Source: Phoebastria nigripes
Lineage: Eukaryota > Chordata > Aves > Procellariiformes > Diomedeidae
Length of the DNA stretch: 64,000 nucleotides
Direction: 5' to 3'
Assembly (NCBI GenBank): GCA_035582835.1
Contig: JAYKAV010002928.1
Coordinates: 66,175-130,174, forward strand
Each line of letters begins with the position of its first letter. The stretch's first letter is position 1. The position numbers were made by a program, and so were the translations under genes. The notes beneath the pieces are model-generated. The model was given only the letters and a program-made list of their open reading frames with translations. It was not told where the DNA came from and did no database searches. This document shows positions 22,780 through 33,700 of the stretch, piece by piece.

Positions 22780-22896
22780 TTTTTCCAGGTCTAGCTCCTT
22801 CAGCAATATAGTTGCATTCTTATTTGCTTCTGCAGCCTGCTGGTCTTTAGCTTTCACAATTGTCTCCACACACTGGTGACACTTTTTCAACAGGTC
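22780..22896 (-). CDS. ANKHD1: ANKHD1 exon E17 (helical)
   Basis: A 117-nt exon, phase 0 to 0: DLLKKCHQCVETIVKAKDQQ then AAEANKNATILLKELDLEK. Predicted helical, Cys-containing segment after the ankyrin block. Donor AAA/GTGAGT, acceptor CATTCCAG. Confidence 0.95.
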
Positions 22897-23196
22897 CTGG
22901 AATGCAAACTTGTCTTACTACCTCCGAAATAAACTAAAATTGAGGAGTGAGGCTTGCTCTACGAACATGAGATTAGCTTCCCTGTATTCATAAACATACA
23001 AACTATTTCAACAGAATAGGACTCTAAACGCCGATTTATTTTTTTGAAGTTCTGTATTAAAAGGAGACATGCACAAATCTCCAAATCAAACGTACATGAG
23101 CAAACACGTACATTCAGTTTTTGAATACTTAAGAATTTCTCATGTATATTTTCGCTGAAAATAAGGGACAGGGTCTCTTCCCAAAGTTAAACTCAC

Positions 23197-23292
23197 CTTG
23201 TCAGTTATCGTGGCTATGTATCGCATGCATTCAATGTCCGAAGGAAACTGGTTAACTTCTTTCACCAGGAACTGAACTACTTTCACATGCCC
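23197..23292 (-). CDS. ANKHD1: ANKHD1 exon E16 (end of second ankyrin block)
   Basis: A 96-nt exon, phase 0 to 0: GHVKVVQFLVKEVNQFPSDI and ECMRYIATITDK. Last ankyrin helix pair of the second block. Acceptor ATTCTAG, donor AAG/GTGAGT. Confidence 0.96.
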
Positions 23293-24485
23293 CTAGAATA
23301 GCAAAGAAAATTCTGATCTCTTGTATACAATTGTCAACATTCATCATCAAAATACAAGTTTGATATCTCTTAGTCCAATGCAAAAGACTAAAAATAACCA
23401 AGAACATTTCTGGTAAGCTGCTGTTTGGGAAGAAAGGTAGTTACTGTTTGCTCAGTGTTGACAGCATGTCTGCTGTTCTACATCATGGTGGCAAAGACAA
23501 GCTCTCCCACAAGTAATTTTTTTATTTTAAAATACAAGGACCAAACCAGGCCCAAGGGCAGAGGCAGCTGTTCATGTTTTCAGTAACAGCCAAGACGACC
23601 CTCTTTAGACCCTACCTGTCACCCCAACCCACTCTCTTGCCACTCACACCACAGAGCTAACTTAGCTTGTTCAATTACAGGTAAGTCTGATCAGGGAACT
23701 GAGCCACCTGAATATTATATTATCCTGGCAAACACATTCCTCTGCTGCTGGATCCACTCATTGATGGGGTACACTGTGTAACCACACAGAAAGTATCCAA
23801 CTGTTGTCTCTGAAGTTATTTGAAAGCAATGGAGGGACAGCAGTGGCATGCTCAGTATTGCTGTTTGTCAAAAAAACTGTACACTTATTTGATATTTTGT
23901 TAAAGGCAAAGCAGCTACAGTTAATAAACTCCTCTGCTATAGCTATGCTCCTTGCATCCAATAACATAACTGATGAAACCATCACAAAGCAATGTTCCTC
24001 CTGCCAAGAAGAAAAGGCAGTGACAAAAGAGCCGACTACACAGTGTCCCACTCAATAACGAATTAGGAACAGAACAGGAGAAGCACAAAAGAATCAGGAC
24101 AGCTTATTACAGACTAGTGTTTTGTTCATCTCAAAAGCAGGACTTCAGTCTGCTATACAAGCAGTATAATCTGCAGAAATTTAGAGGGGACTATGGTAAT
24201 TTCAAGACAGTGAAATCTCAAACAGTGAAAGTTTTTGGACAGTGTATAACTGGAAATAAAAAAGTTAACATGGTTTAGGGAACAAAGTTTTCCACCTCTC
24301 AAAAATTAGATCTGTGTGAAGTACACAGATTATGATTACTTTAAAGCAGGCATTTTATCAAAATAGTAATTTTGCTGTGTTATATTTGATTCTTCCAAAA
24401 CCAAGCATTCAGATTTAAGACCAAATGAGAAACTCTGTTTTGAAAACATTTAACATTGAAACACAAAATTAAGTTGGTCTCCTAC
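23293..24485. other. ANKHD1 intron E15-E16
   Basis: Plain intron. Open frames of 84-97 codons around 23758-24058 lie on both strands and look like chance. Confidence 0.65.
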
Positions 24486-24648
24486 CTTGCGAAACGCTGA
24501 CATAAGAGGTGTAATTTTCCGATTATCTGCAGCATCCACATCTGCTCCCGCTTGCACAAGCAACTGAACCACATCATAGTGACCACCATTAGCTGCCAAC
24601 CACAGAGGTGTGTTTCCTTTCTTGTTACGAACATCAATATGTGCTCCT
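24486..24648 (-). CDS. ANKHD1: ANKHD1 exon E15 (ankyrin repeats)
   Basis: A 163-nt exon, phase 2 to 0: GAHIDVRNKKGNTPLWLAAN, GGHYDVVQLLVQAGADVDAA, DNRKITPLMSAFRK. Donor AAG/GTAGGA; acceptor TTTTTTAG. ITPLMSAFRK (Ser rather than Ala) agrees with ANKHD1. Confidence 0.96.
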
Positions 24649-25334
24649 CTAAAAAAGTACAAGTGTAATCGAGTGAAACAAGGTATGAGTAAAGGTGGAA
24701 GTCAGAAGTAAGATCACAAAAGATTAGAGTACAACCAGATATATAACTTTAATTACAGAAATCTAGTGGCTAGATAGAGAAATTCTGTCCCTGAAATCTG
24801 CTGTTTAAGTTGTAACGTAGTGACACAGGGATTATTTAAACCTCTGTTACAGCAACGAACACTCACCTAATGTAGCCTACTGCACCACAGCTATGCAACT
24901 AGCAACCATGGGTCCTTTAAATTATCATTAATGTGGTGACTACCCACAGGACAAAGCAGCCCCTTGAGATTTTAGCAGCGCATAGGGTTATGCTTGAAGA
25001 GCTCAAGAGCTACTTCCAGGCTTTGCCCCGCAAGTGACAGCGGGGAAATGCTCATGTCGGAATTGCTGGATTAATACACAGCCAACAGAGCTGCCAAGCC
25101 AGACTCTGTTTGCTTACCTCTGGTCCCAGCTGCCTGCTTAGCTCAATTAACACTGGAGTAGCAGGATACTCCAGGATAACACTGGAGAGTAGGGAACAGA
25201 CAGAACATCCTACTTCCAAAGCTTCCCATTCCCTTTGCTCTCAGATGCACAAGCCAATGTAAACAAGGGCACCCTTGCCACGGAGGAATACAGCTACAGA
25301 ACAAACGTGCCGCTAATGAGAAGAAATAATGTAC
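24649..25334. other. ANKHD1 intron E14-E15
   Basis: Contains two good donor-like sites on the minus strand (near 24865 and 25117), but neither has an in-frame exon behind it. Otherwise plain. Confidence 0.65.
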
Positions 25335-25510
25335 CGATTAATCAGGAGCTCACAGAACTTGTAGTGACCCTTATCTGCTGCAATTGTTAAAGCTGTATCT
25401 CTTGAGGAAGGCACAGGTGGAGCATTAACATCTGCTCCTTTATCAAGGAGAACCCTTCCAACCTCTGCATATCCTCCTGAAGCCGCTTCCATCAGAGGTG
25501 TGAGACCAGT
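25335..25510 (-). CDS. ANKHD1: ANKHD1 exon E14 (ankyrin repeats)
   Basis: A 176-nt exon, phase 0 to 2: TGLTPLMEAASGGYAEVGRV, LLDKGADVNAPPVPSSRDTA, LTIAADKGHYKFCELLIN then split Arg. Acceptor TTTGCACAG, donor CG/GTACAT. Confidence 0.96.
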
Positions 25511-26735
25511 CTGTGCAAAAAGAATGAGTTACGCAGTGTGAAATTTGTACAATATACTTTGGATAAGACATAAATGCTTTCTACACAGGGAAATCAGAGT
25601 TTTTATTTAGCTGCTTATATTTAGTTTAGGAACCTAACTTCAAGCAGTCTCTTTCTCAAAAAAAAACCAAAAAACAACAACAACAAAAAAACAACCACCA
25701 AAAAAACACCAAACCCAAACAAANCAAAAACCAAAAACCAAATACTCTTGGGCTTTGATTTATACAAACCCAGGCAAACTGTTGATTAAGTACCACCAGA
25801 TACCTGTCTCAACAGCAAAAACGAAGTTTACAACAGAATCTCTAAAACAGAGGTTAGAACAGATCCAAATGAAGACACAAGTGTTTCTACGAAAATGCTC
25901 AGAAACTGGCTTTATAGCTTTTCCCTAGCGTCCCTTAGTGCTGAGACTGATCTGGGCCCAACTAAGTTGCCAGGCTAGACTGTTAAATAAACTTATACCA
26001 GCTGCTAACATGCCCAACTGACCATTTGAGAGCTGGCTTTTATCCATATCCCCTTTTCTCCAGCCACAGTCATTCCAGAAGCAGGCGGGGTAGACAGACA
26101 CAGCAATTATTTCAGCAGCCTTAGGAGTTACCAAAAATTCCTTTGTGCTGGGGAAATCAGTCTGGCTGTCTACACAAGCTTTAAGCTTGCTTTATGGCAG
26201 GAGACACAAAGCTGTCCCAGAGTACCAAAGGATGGGACCTGTGGAGCATTTCAGAGGCACAGAAAGTCACAGTGCTGAAGCCACGGGTTCTACAGCAACG
26301 TAAAAGCTTTACAAAATTTGATTGCACTACTTCTGTTGTAGACAAGAAATCTGTTCTATATGAGAATCACTATAAGCAACACTATTCTCTTCCTGCCTAG
26401 ACTTCACTCATATGTAAAAATATGTATATCTATCTGTTCTGTTAACAAGTATCACATCAAGCTTAAACCTGAAAAGTTTCTCAATTTAAGTTTCATTAAG
26501 AACTCAGAAGGACCAGTCAGCTTTTCCCTAATGCAAAAAATTCATCATCACTGATGCTTTTTTTTTTTTTAAAAAAACCCAAACTTATTTCAGAACATTT
26601 AATAAGTCCTCTGATTTAGTAAGTCCTCTGAGCCCAGAGAGGCTCAAAGTAACAGCAAAATTTGAAGAAACTTGACCACTCAGAGAAATCACCTGTTAGA
26701 AATAAGTCATAAGCAAAGGTGAGTCACACACTTAC
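25511..26735. other. ANKHD1 intron E13-E14
   Basis: Holds an A/C-rich low-complexity tract with an N (25658-25742) and a short direct repeat AAGTCCTCTGA (26604 and 26621 area). No exon found. Confidence 0.7.
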
Positions 26736-26949
26736 CTTTGCCCTGTGCTCGACATTGGCCTTCCTGTCCAAAAGCAGACTGACCACCTCTGCTCGGCCTT
26801 GGAAACAGGCCAGGGTGAGGGCTGTATTCCGGTTGGTCTCAATTTGGGCGTTAATATCAGAACCCATATCAAGCAACAGTTTCACAGCAGGTACATGGCC
26901 ATTCATAGCAGCCAGCATCAGAGGAGAAATACCTAGCTTACTCCCGGTC
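26736..26949 (-). CDS. ANKHD1: ANKHD1 exon E13 (ankyrin repeats)
   Basis: A 214-nt exon, phase 2 to 0: TGSKLGISPLMLAAMNGHVP, AVKLLLDMGSDINAQIETNR, NTALTLACFQGRAEVVSLLL, ending VEHRAK at the donor GTAAGT. VPAVKLLLD is the ANKHD1 form of this repeat. Confidence 0.96.
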
Positions 26950-27757
26950 CTAAAGGGAAAGAAACAAGCTGCAGTTCCCAGAACCGGAGGAATGCTCTGG
27001 GAAATGTAAGTGTATCTAAGAGGAACAAAATGTTTTGTTGTAAGCCAGAAAGGAACATGTAACATATAGAAATATAGACACTGACCTAAAATACTAGCAT
27101 TTTTGAATTGATTAGGAGAAACCATCAGAGTAACTACATGCAATAGACAACTGCAATTTATAAACAAGGAAAATACATTTCAGCTTTTAGACGTTCAGAT
27201 GGCTGAAGCACACATAAGCCTTAAACTACACGTACTAAAAACCAAGGCTGCATCCAATTCATTCAGAAAAAACATGCTTCTAGCACAGCTGCAGTTTTAA
27301 CTTCCTCTAGTGATAGAATATATATAAGTTTTCTTAAAATGAATAAAGAAGAGGCTTAAGAGACATAGCTGTGTAAATTTGTTCCTCTTACTGAAAAAGA
27401 CATCTTCAAACAAACACATAGAGCTGCCCTGAGTGCTTTGGCTGGTTCCTCTACCTGGTTCTACTGGAAATAGTTTGACTTCTAGATCCCAGAATGGTGG
27501 AAAAGGGAAAAGGGAAGGAATAGGTTTGCAAACTATAATAATCCCTTAAAATTTAAGGTATAAGAGAGATGAAATTTGTGATAGTTTAAGGCAATTTAAA
27601 AGCACTAAGATAACATCAACATAAAGGATAACATCAGTGTAGAAAGACTGCAAGGACGTCTGAAAGCACTAGAGATTCCAGCCTATGCCTCAGTACGTAG
27701 CTGACAATGGAGTGTCTGTGCTATACTGCAGTTCATCTGGTATACATAGTACATTAC
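26950..27757. other. ANKHD1 intron E12-E13
   Basis: Plain A/T-rich intron, nothing recognised. Confidence 0.7.
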
Positions 27758-27900
27758 CTTGAATTAATTTCTGCCCCAGCATTGAGAAGAATCTTGATGA
27801 TATTAACATAGCCACCAGATGCAGCAAGGCTTAATGGTGTATAATCCGACACATTCCTATGTTCTTTATTTGCTCCCCGGGCCAACAGCAAATCAACAAC
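27758..27900 (-). CDS. ANKHD1: ANKHD1 exon E12 (ankyrin repeats)
   Basis: A 143-nt exon, phase 0 to 2: VVDLLLARGANKEHRNVSDY, TPLSLAASGGYVNIIKILLN, AGAEINS then Arg split across the junction. Donor AAG/GTAATG, acceptor CTTTTCAG. Confidence 0.96.
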
Positions 27901-29388
27901 CTGAAAAGACAGCATGCATATTAAAAGACATATTGTGGCCTTCGCTATTATCCAGGAAGTGAAAGGATGTTATCACATGTTCAAACCTTCCAGTATGCTA
28001 CCAGTTTCCATTGTCAATAGATAAGATTCTACAGGAAAACCTCTATCCTCTTTTGCTTTACTTTTACACATGTGCTGTACAGACTTAGCAACTGATGAAT
28101 ACATCAGCTAATCTGCGTGGGTTGTAGCAGAGCAGCACTTGTCTTCCAGAAAGATTATTTTACCTAATCAAAAATGCAAGGCTTTAAAGTGAAGCTCTTC
28201 CTGTGAATCTTAAGTTTGCAAACAAGGGATCTATCCCACTCCCATAACGTCTCACACTGAGTGACTCTTTCAGAAACTCCCACAACTTTAATTCAAATGA
28301 CACTTGAGCCAAGTTTGACCATCTGTATTATATGGTTTTTCCAGCAAAACACATGGTAAAAATCAGACTGACTGATGTTAATGGAACAAGCATGAGGAAG
28401 GACTTCTCTATCAGAAGCTGCTTAAGAGAAATAAAAGGGGGAAAAATTAAAACATTTCTGGTGAGTTACTGCACTTTAGTGGGCCTCATTTTACTACTAA
28501 CATAGGCTAGGTGATTTTCAAATAAGCCAGAAAAAAGGGTGCCTCACAAGTTGCTAAGCCAGAAACATGAGAGGTAGATTCTGGCATAAGGAAAAAAAAT
28601 ATAAAGAGGAAGAACAAAAGACTTAAGTAGTTCAATAGGTAATGCTATCACAGGCCACGCTGATCTCTCCTTTTGTTTGTGAGCAGCACTTTTACTGTTA
28701 ACGATCTGCAATTCAAAAGTCAAAAGTGGAAACTTTCCAATTTTGGCCAACTGTTTTAATCCTTACAAGTTCCAAAACTTACCACTCCCGTATCTGGCAC
28801 AGAGCCCTTTGTCATCTCCATGCCATCTTCTAAGCTAGTATGCCCATGACTAAAGTAGGAAGGATTTAACAAATCTTATTTGGACACAAAAAAAAAAAAA
28901 GCAGCAAGCTGAGAGAAAACTGAAACATCCTTCAAAGACTAGTATAATGTGCCCTGCATTGCACCTGCACTTATCAGCCCTGCACATTACCACTAAAACC
29001 ATGTACTGCCAACACAAAATGCCAGCTTCTGTCCTTGTGTGCCTGCACCGACTGTTTTAGTTCTGAGAGCGAGGAGGATGCATAAGGGAAGTGTTCAGTG
29101 AATAAAGTTATTCATTAAACATCTCCACCTCCCTCACAAAAGTACTTATCTTACAAGGATACATCAACAGAAGAATGACCACAAGTTATAACAACCATTA
29201 GCTAACAAAACTGGGATAGCCAAGGGAGAAGAGAATAAATTCCCTTTCCTCTTGGAAGAAGAAAAAGACTTAAATTAGCTACACTTATACAGGTTAAAAA
29301 CCTTCCAGAAAAATGATTATTTATTATACCATCAACAAAAAAACACTGTACAAAAAACCATTCAAACCCATTGAGACCATATGTCTAC
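27901..29388. other. ANKHD1 intron E11-E12
   Basis: Plain intron apart from the exon-like segment 28783-28829 and an A-run near 28888. Confidence 0.7.
28783..28829 (-). CDS. exon-like segment with the same phases as E11 (47 nt)
   Basis: Acceptor CTAGCTTAG, donor GTG/GTAAGTTTT (strong). Entered in phase 1 it reads DGMEMTKGSVPDTGV and ends in phase 0, the same phases as E11. It could replace E11, or start a transcript at its ATG (28819-28821) and join E12 in frame. If included in addition to E11 it would disrupt the frame. Confidence 0.28.
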
Positions 29389-29534
29389 CTCTTGGCGTCC
29401 ACCGGAGCATGCCAACGAAAGCGGAGTATCCTTTGTGCGCTCAGACTGTGCTTCTATATCCCCACCTTTGTCTAGAAGAATTTCCACTACACCAACATGT
29501 CCAGCAGTTGCAGCCAGAATCAAAGGCGTAAAAC
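29389..29534 (-). CDS. ANKHD1: ANKHD1 exon E11 (ankyrin repeats)
   Basis: A 146-nt exon, phase 1 to 0: FTPLILAATAGHVGVVEILL then DKGGDIEAQSERTKDTPLSL and ACSGGRQE. Donor GAG/GTAGAC, acceptor TTACCAG. A 47-nt exon-like segment at 28783-28829 in the next intron has the same phases. Confidence 0.96.
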
Positions 29535-30366
29535 CTGGTAACAAGAGATCATGTTAAAAGCAACCTTGAGAATCTCAAAAGTATTATTAAGGAGCAGAAA
29601 TGCACAAAAGGGTTAATTGACCAGACATGTCTTCCTCAGACTGGGGGCTTCCTGGTATAGGCCACAATCTCAGACCCTTTCCTAGCCCTCTTCTGACCCT
29701 GACACATCTAGGCTCCAATTCCAGCCAAATATAATTAAAGGCTCTTCAAAAGAAATCTAAACAGTACTTGCACTGATCAGTTTGGATTAAGTTCTGACCA
29801 ACTCATCTCTTTAGAGAAGTCATGGCTTTCCACTTAATTCCTATTTAATAAAGCTCCAACAAGTGAACACATATGCACTGCGCATGTTGCTTATTTCCAG
29901 TGGTCAATGTGAGTTCCAAGGAGAGAGGCATGGTGGTTTTGTTCTCTCAGCTCTAAAAGATTTGAGATTTTGCTGAACTCTGTTATTGGGAACAATGATA
30001 CACAACCTGACAACTACTCCCCATTAGCTTTGTCAGCCAAGATTTGATATTTACCCCTGTTAGCCACTCTATCTAGTATGCTAAGGTCTTTTGTAGAGGG
30101 TGAATCATAAGGACAAAAGTGCTTCACATTTCACAAATCTGCTTAAGATACCACTCAGATGCACTTCCCTTCAAAGATACAGATAGAAAGGCATGCTATG
30201 TCACTGGCTTTATATGGCCAATATTTCTGCATGAAGTGCAAGAATGCAATTCTACATTTTTGCAAGCTTTGGTAATTTTCTGAAGTAAAGAATCCCAAAT
30301 GCCCATTTGAAATTCGCTGTTTCAAGTTGTAGTTCATCGTCAAAATGTTTTACTGTTTTAGCTTAC
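29535..30366. other. ANKHD1 intron E10-E11
   Basis: Plain intron, nothing recognised. Confidence 0.7.
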
Positions 30367-30478
30367 CCTTCTTGTCTCTGTGTTCAATATTGGCGCCACG
30401 TGCTATCAGCACAGATACAAGTTCTTCATGACCTCCCGCACATGCAAGAGTCAGAGCAGTGTCATGATTACTTTCAGT
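30367..30478 (-). CDS. ANKHD1: ANKHD1 exon E10 (second ankyrin block)
   Basis: A 112-nt exon, phase 0 to 1: TESNHDTALTLACAGGHEEL, then VSVLIARGANIEHRDKK+G. First repeat of the second ankyrin block. Acceptor CGTGAAG, donor AAGG/GTAAGC. Confidence 0.96.
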
Positions 30479-30630
30479 CTTCACGGTTGGGAAGAAAAAG
30501 AAGCAGATATTCAGAAACTAAAAATACTTTAAGAGAACTTTAACATTTTTAAGACAGTATTAGATTAATTTTTTTCCTTTCAGAACTTATCAGAAAGCGA
30601 ATCGACTCAAAACCAATTGCAATTACTCAC

Positions 30631-30776
30631 ATGTGCATCGATGTCAACTGAAGGATACATAGGGAGCACCGACTGCGAGGGCACATTGCTCGATGCCTGT
30701 GAACAGGGCTCAGGCGTAGGGGATTCGGTAGTGTGCGAGGAGCTGGTGGAGCCACTGGGCACTCTGCTATTCACAG
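30631..30776 (-). CDS. ANKHD1: ANKHD1 exon E9
   Basis: A 146-nt exon, phase 1 to 0. The split alanine codon joins DDLIA to AVNSRVPSGSTSSSHTTESP, and the exon ends LPMYPSVDIDAH at the donor GTGAGT. A Ser/Thr/Pro linker that leads into the second ankyrin block. A candidate internal first exon at 35729-35759 ends in the same phase and could splice here. Confidence 0.95.
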
Positions 30777-33700
30777 CTGAAAAATAACACCGTGTTATTA
30801 ATCCACTCTTAGGAATGCCACATTTTATATGAAAAATATTTAGTCCCGTAAAACTGCAATGGTCTAATATCAAAACAGTAATGGGGGGAAACAAATTAAG
30901 TGTTCCTAAAAACAAACGAGTTGGTGTCTTGCGCAAAGAAGCTTTCTGGCAGTTAAACAGTGTAAGTATCATCTCCAAACTGTGTTAAGTTAGAAAATAA
31001 TTTTATGAATTAGTCTGTATGCATTACAAGAATGAATTATGAAGATTATTAGTTATTCTTTTCAAATTGTAACCTTGACTGTTAGAGTTCAATCATACGC
31101 TCAGTCTAAGCAGGCAAATGATTTATCGCTAAAACACAAACCTAATGTTCAGAAATACAGTCTCATTCTGGAATTCAAAAGTTTTTCACGTAAAGGTTAG
31201 TGCACACCTAGTCTCCAGAGAAGGTTTTCAAAGCAAGATGACTGACAGCAACTTACACCATTAATCGTGTCTCAGTTAAAACAACCCAGGAAGGGTGGAG
31301 GAGAAGCAGACAGGAGGGGGCAGTCAACAAAAATAAGCAAGCTGAAAACTGTCTGTGCTCCCTAAAATTTATTCTGGTTGATCCACAGCCTGTAAAAGAT
31401 TTCATCCTGAAGGTCTAGCGCAGCTCAGGGACACAAGGAATGCAACTTTATTTTCTTTTTTTTTTAAAAAATAAAATAAAAAATTAAAAAAAAAATTGGT
31501 AATTGAGAATCAGATTTTATTCAACTAGTTCTAAATGAAGCTTTACCTGAACAAGCAGAGAAATATCCCTGTACATATATATCGTGGGGCCAAGACCTCT
31601 GCCTGCCTTTGTAACCAAATGAGAGTCCAAGGGGAGCCCAAACAAATCTAAGGCTCAGTTGGGATTGATTACTTGGCAGGAAGGTCTAACAAACCTATGC
31701 ACTAGCTATGAGTGCACTTTAATTATAGTAAGCCATGCTAATATAGCAGCTGGATTTGACAAGTATTGTCACTGCTGGATTGCCAAATTTCTATACTGTG
31801 CAGCCTCATTAGATGGAATACCTGTTTAGCGTTAATTATTCCAAAACACACAGTATTTTGTAGTATTCCTGGAACAAGCAACTGATGGAAAACACTAACA
31901 ACTGCAGGTAAGAAATAAGCAGCAGCATTTTGCTTTTGTCCAAGTGTTTCGAGCAGTAAGGGAAGATGAAGGATGAACTCAAACCTGCGTACGACTTAAA
32001 GAGAAATTTTTGCAAATGTTTCCCAGCTCAACCTTCCCGATTCCACTGACAAATTACACACCAGCAATTACTCATAGGAAACCGGTGCAGACAGAAAAGT
32101 CTTAGAAAAATCCTCAGTATGACCACTAATACCACTAATTCAGCCTATAGGGCTGCATATGCACGACAAAGGAAACACAGACTGGAGCAAGTTTAGATGG
32201 GTCACTTCAGTTGGGTTCTGGAAACATGGAGGGGGTTTGTCACTGAAATTTTGGGAGGTGACAGTTTTCAATTGTATTTTTTAAGTAAAGCATTCTCCTT
32301 GGTGCATAGGCAAAAACCAACATTAACATTTGGCTACCACATTTAAGCAACACAGTATTGTATCTGAATTCAGAGTTGACTTTTTCTTCACGTTATAACC
32401 TTCATGAGCAAACCAGGTTTGTTTTAAAAGTTTCAAATATAAAAGCTTCATCTGCTTACCATGGATTATAGCAGGAGATGAGCATTAATTAATGCAATAC
32501 AATTGTTTTCTTGCTCAATGCACTGAAGTGCAAGATACTAATCGGATTTCCAAAGATTATTCCTTCCAAAATACAAGACACCAAATCACCCTGTTAAGGA
32601 CTTACACTAAATCAAACTGGTCCTTCCTCATGAAGGACACTGGCTCAATGCTTTCAGATCTTGCAACTATAGATATATCTAAAAACACATGCACGTGCTG
32701 TTGCATACAAAGCAGGGGTGCGCAGAGGGACCCCACTTGAGCCAGTTTAAGGGTCCTTAATGTAATATATTCAGGGTTGCTGTTACAGGTTCCACAAATT
32801 CTCTACATTTCACAACCATGACTGAAAGTGTCAAAGTATTTCTTGCACACTTTAGATTTTCACCATGTGCTTGAAACATATGAGTGTGTGCTAAGCACTT
32901 CATGTGCACAGTAACAACGATGTCAAACATGAGAGAACACCAAAGGCAGTAGAAATGCAGATAAATCCTGTACTGATACCCCAAACTCTTGTTTAAAATA
33001 AAATCTAACTACAAATAGTCCTACAACGCCCACTGATTAATCATCCCCTCTATAACTACTGAGTTTACAAAACTGCAGGATTTTTTAAGTGTAATTTTCT
33101 ATTTCCTTAGTGTGGCTGGCAAGCTGGCCCAATGGAGCATCAATGTAATTCATGCTCTGTGGTGCAAAACACGTCTGAGAACTTCTACCTCCAGTTTCAT
33201 GGGGCTGATTTAGCTCAGCCTAAGTTACACAACAACATATAGATATTTAACTCAAAGGTGACCTTGCAACAATGGTTCCAACATCCCTTTGCATATGTTT
33301 GTATGAAATTGGAGTTAACTCATGTTTCCCCAAGTCCGTTTCTGGATTACCAACCTCGATCACGGGAGGTGGGACAGTTACTGCTCCTGCGAACCCCATC
33401 CAGGGAGACGAGGTCGTCCTACCAACAGGACACAACAGGAAAGCCACCTCTCTGCTTCTGCCTCCTGCTACCAGGAGGAGTCCAGCCGTGCCCTTGGGGA
33501 TGAAGCACTTCATCGGTCTGACACCGGCCCCAGGGAAGTCGAGGACGTCTTGCCGATCACTAGTCTTTAGCAGGTCATACTCACAGCACCGGAAGCTAAT
33601 GTGCAGTCTCCCTGAGGAGCAACACCACCATACCCCTCCAGACTTTCATCTCAAAAACTGGCATTAACGCAGGAACAACTGTGGCACTGCAGCTCAGCAG

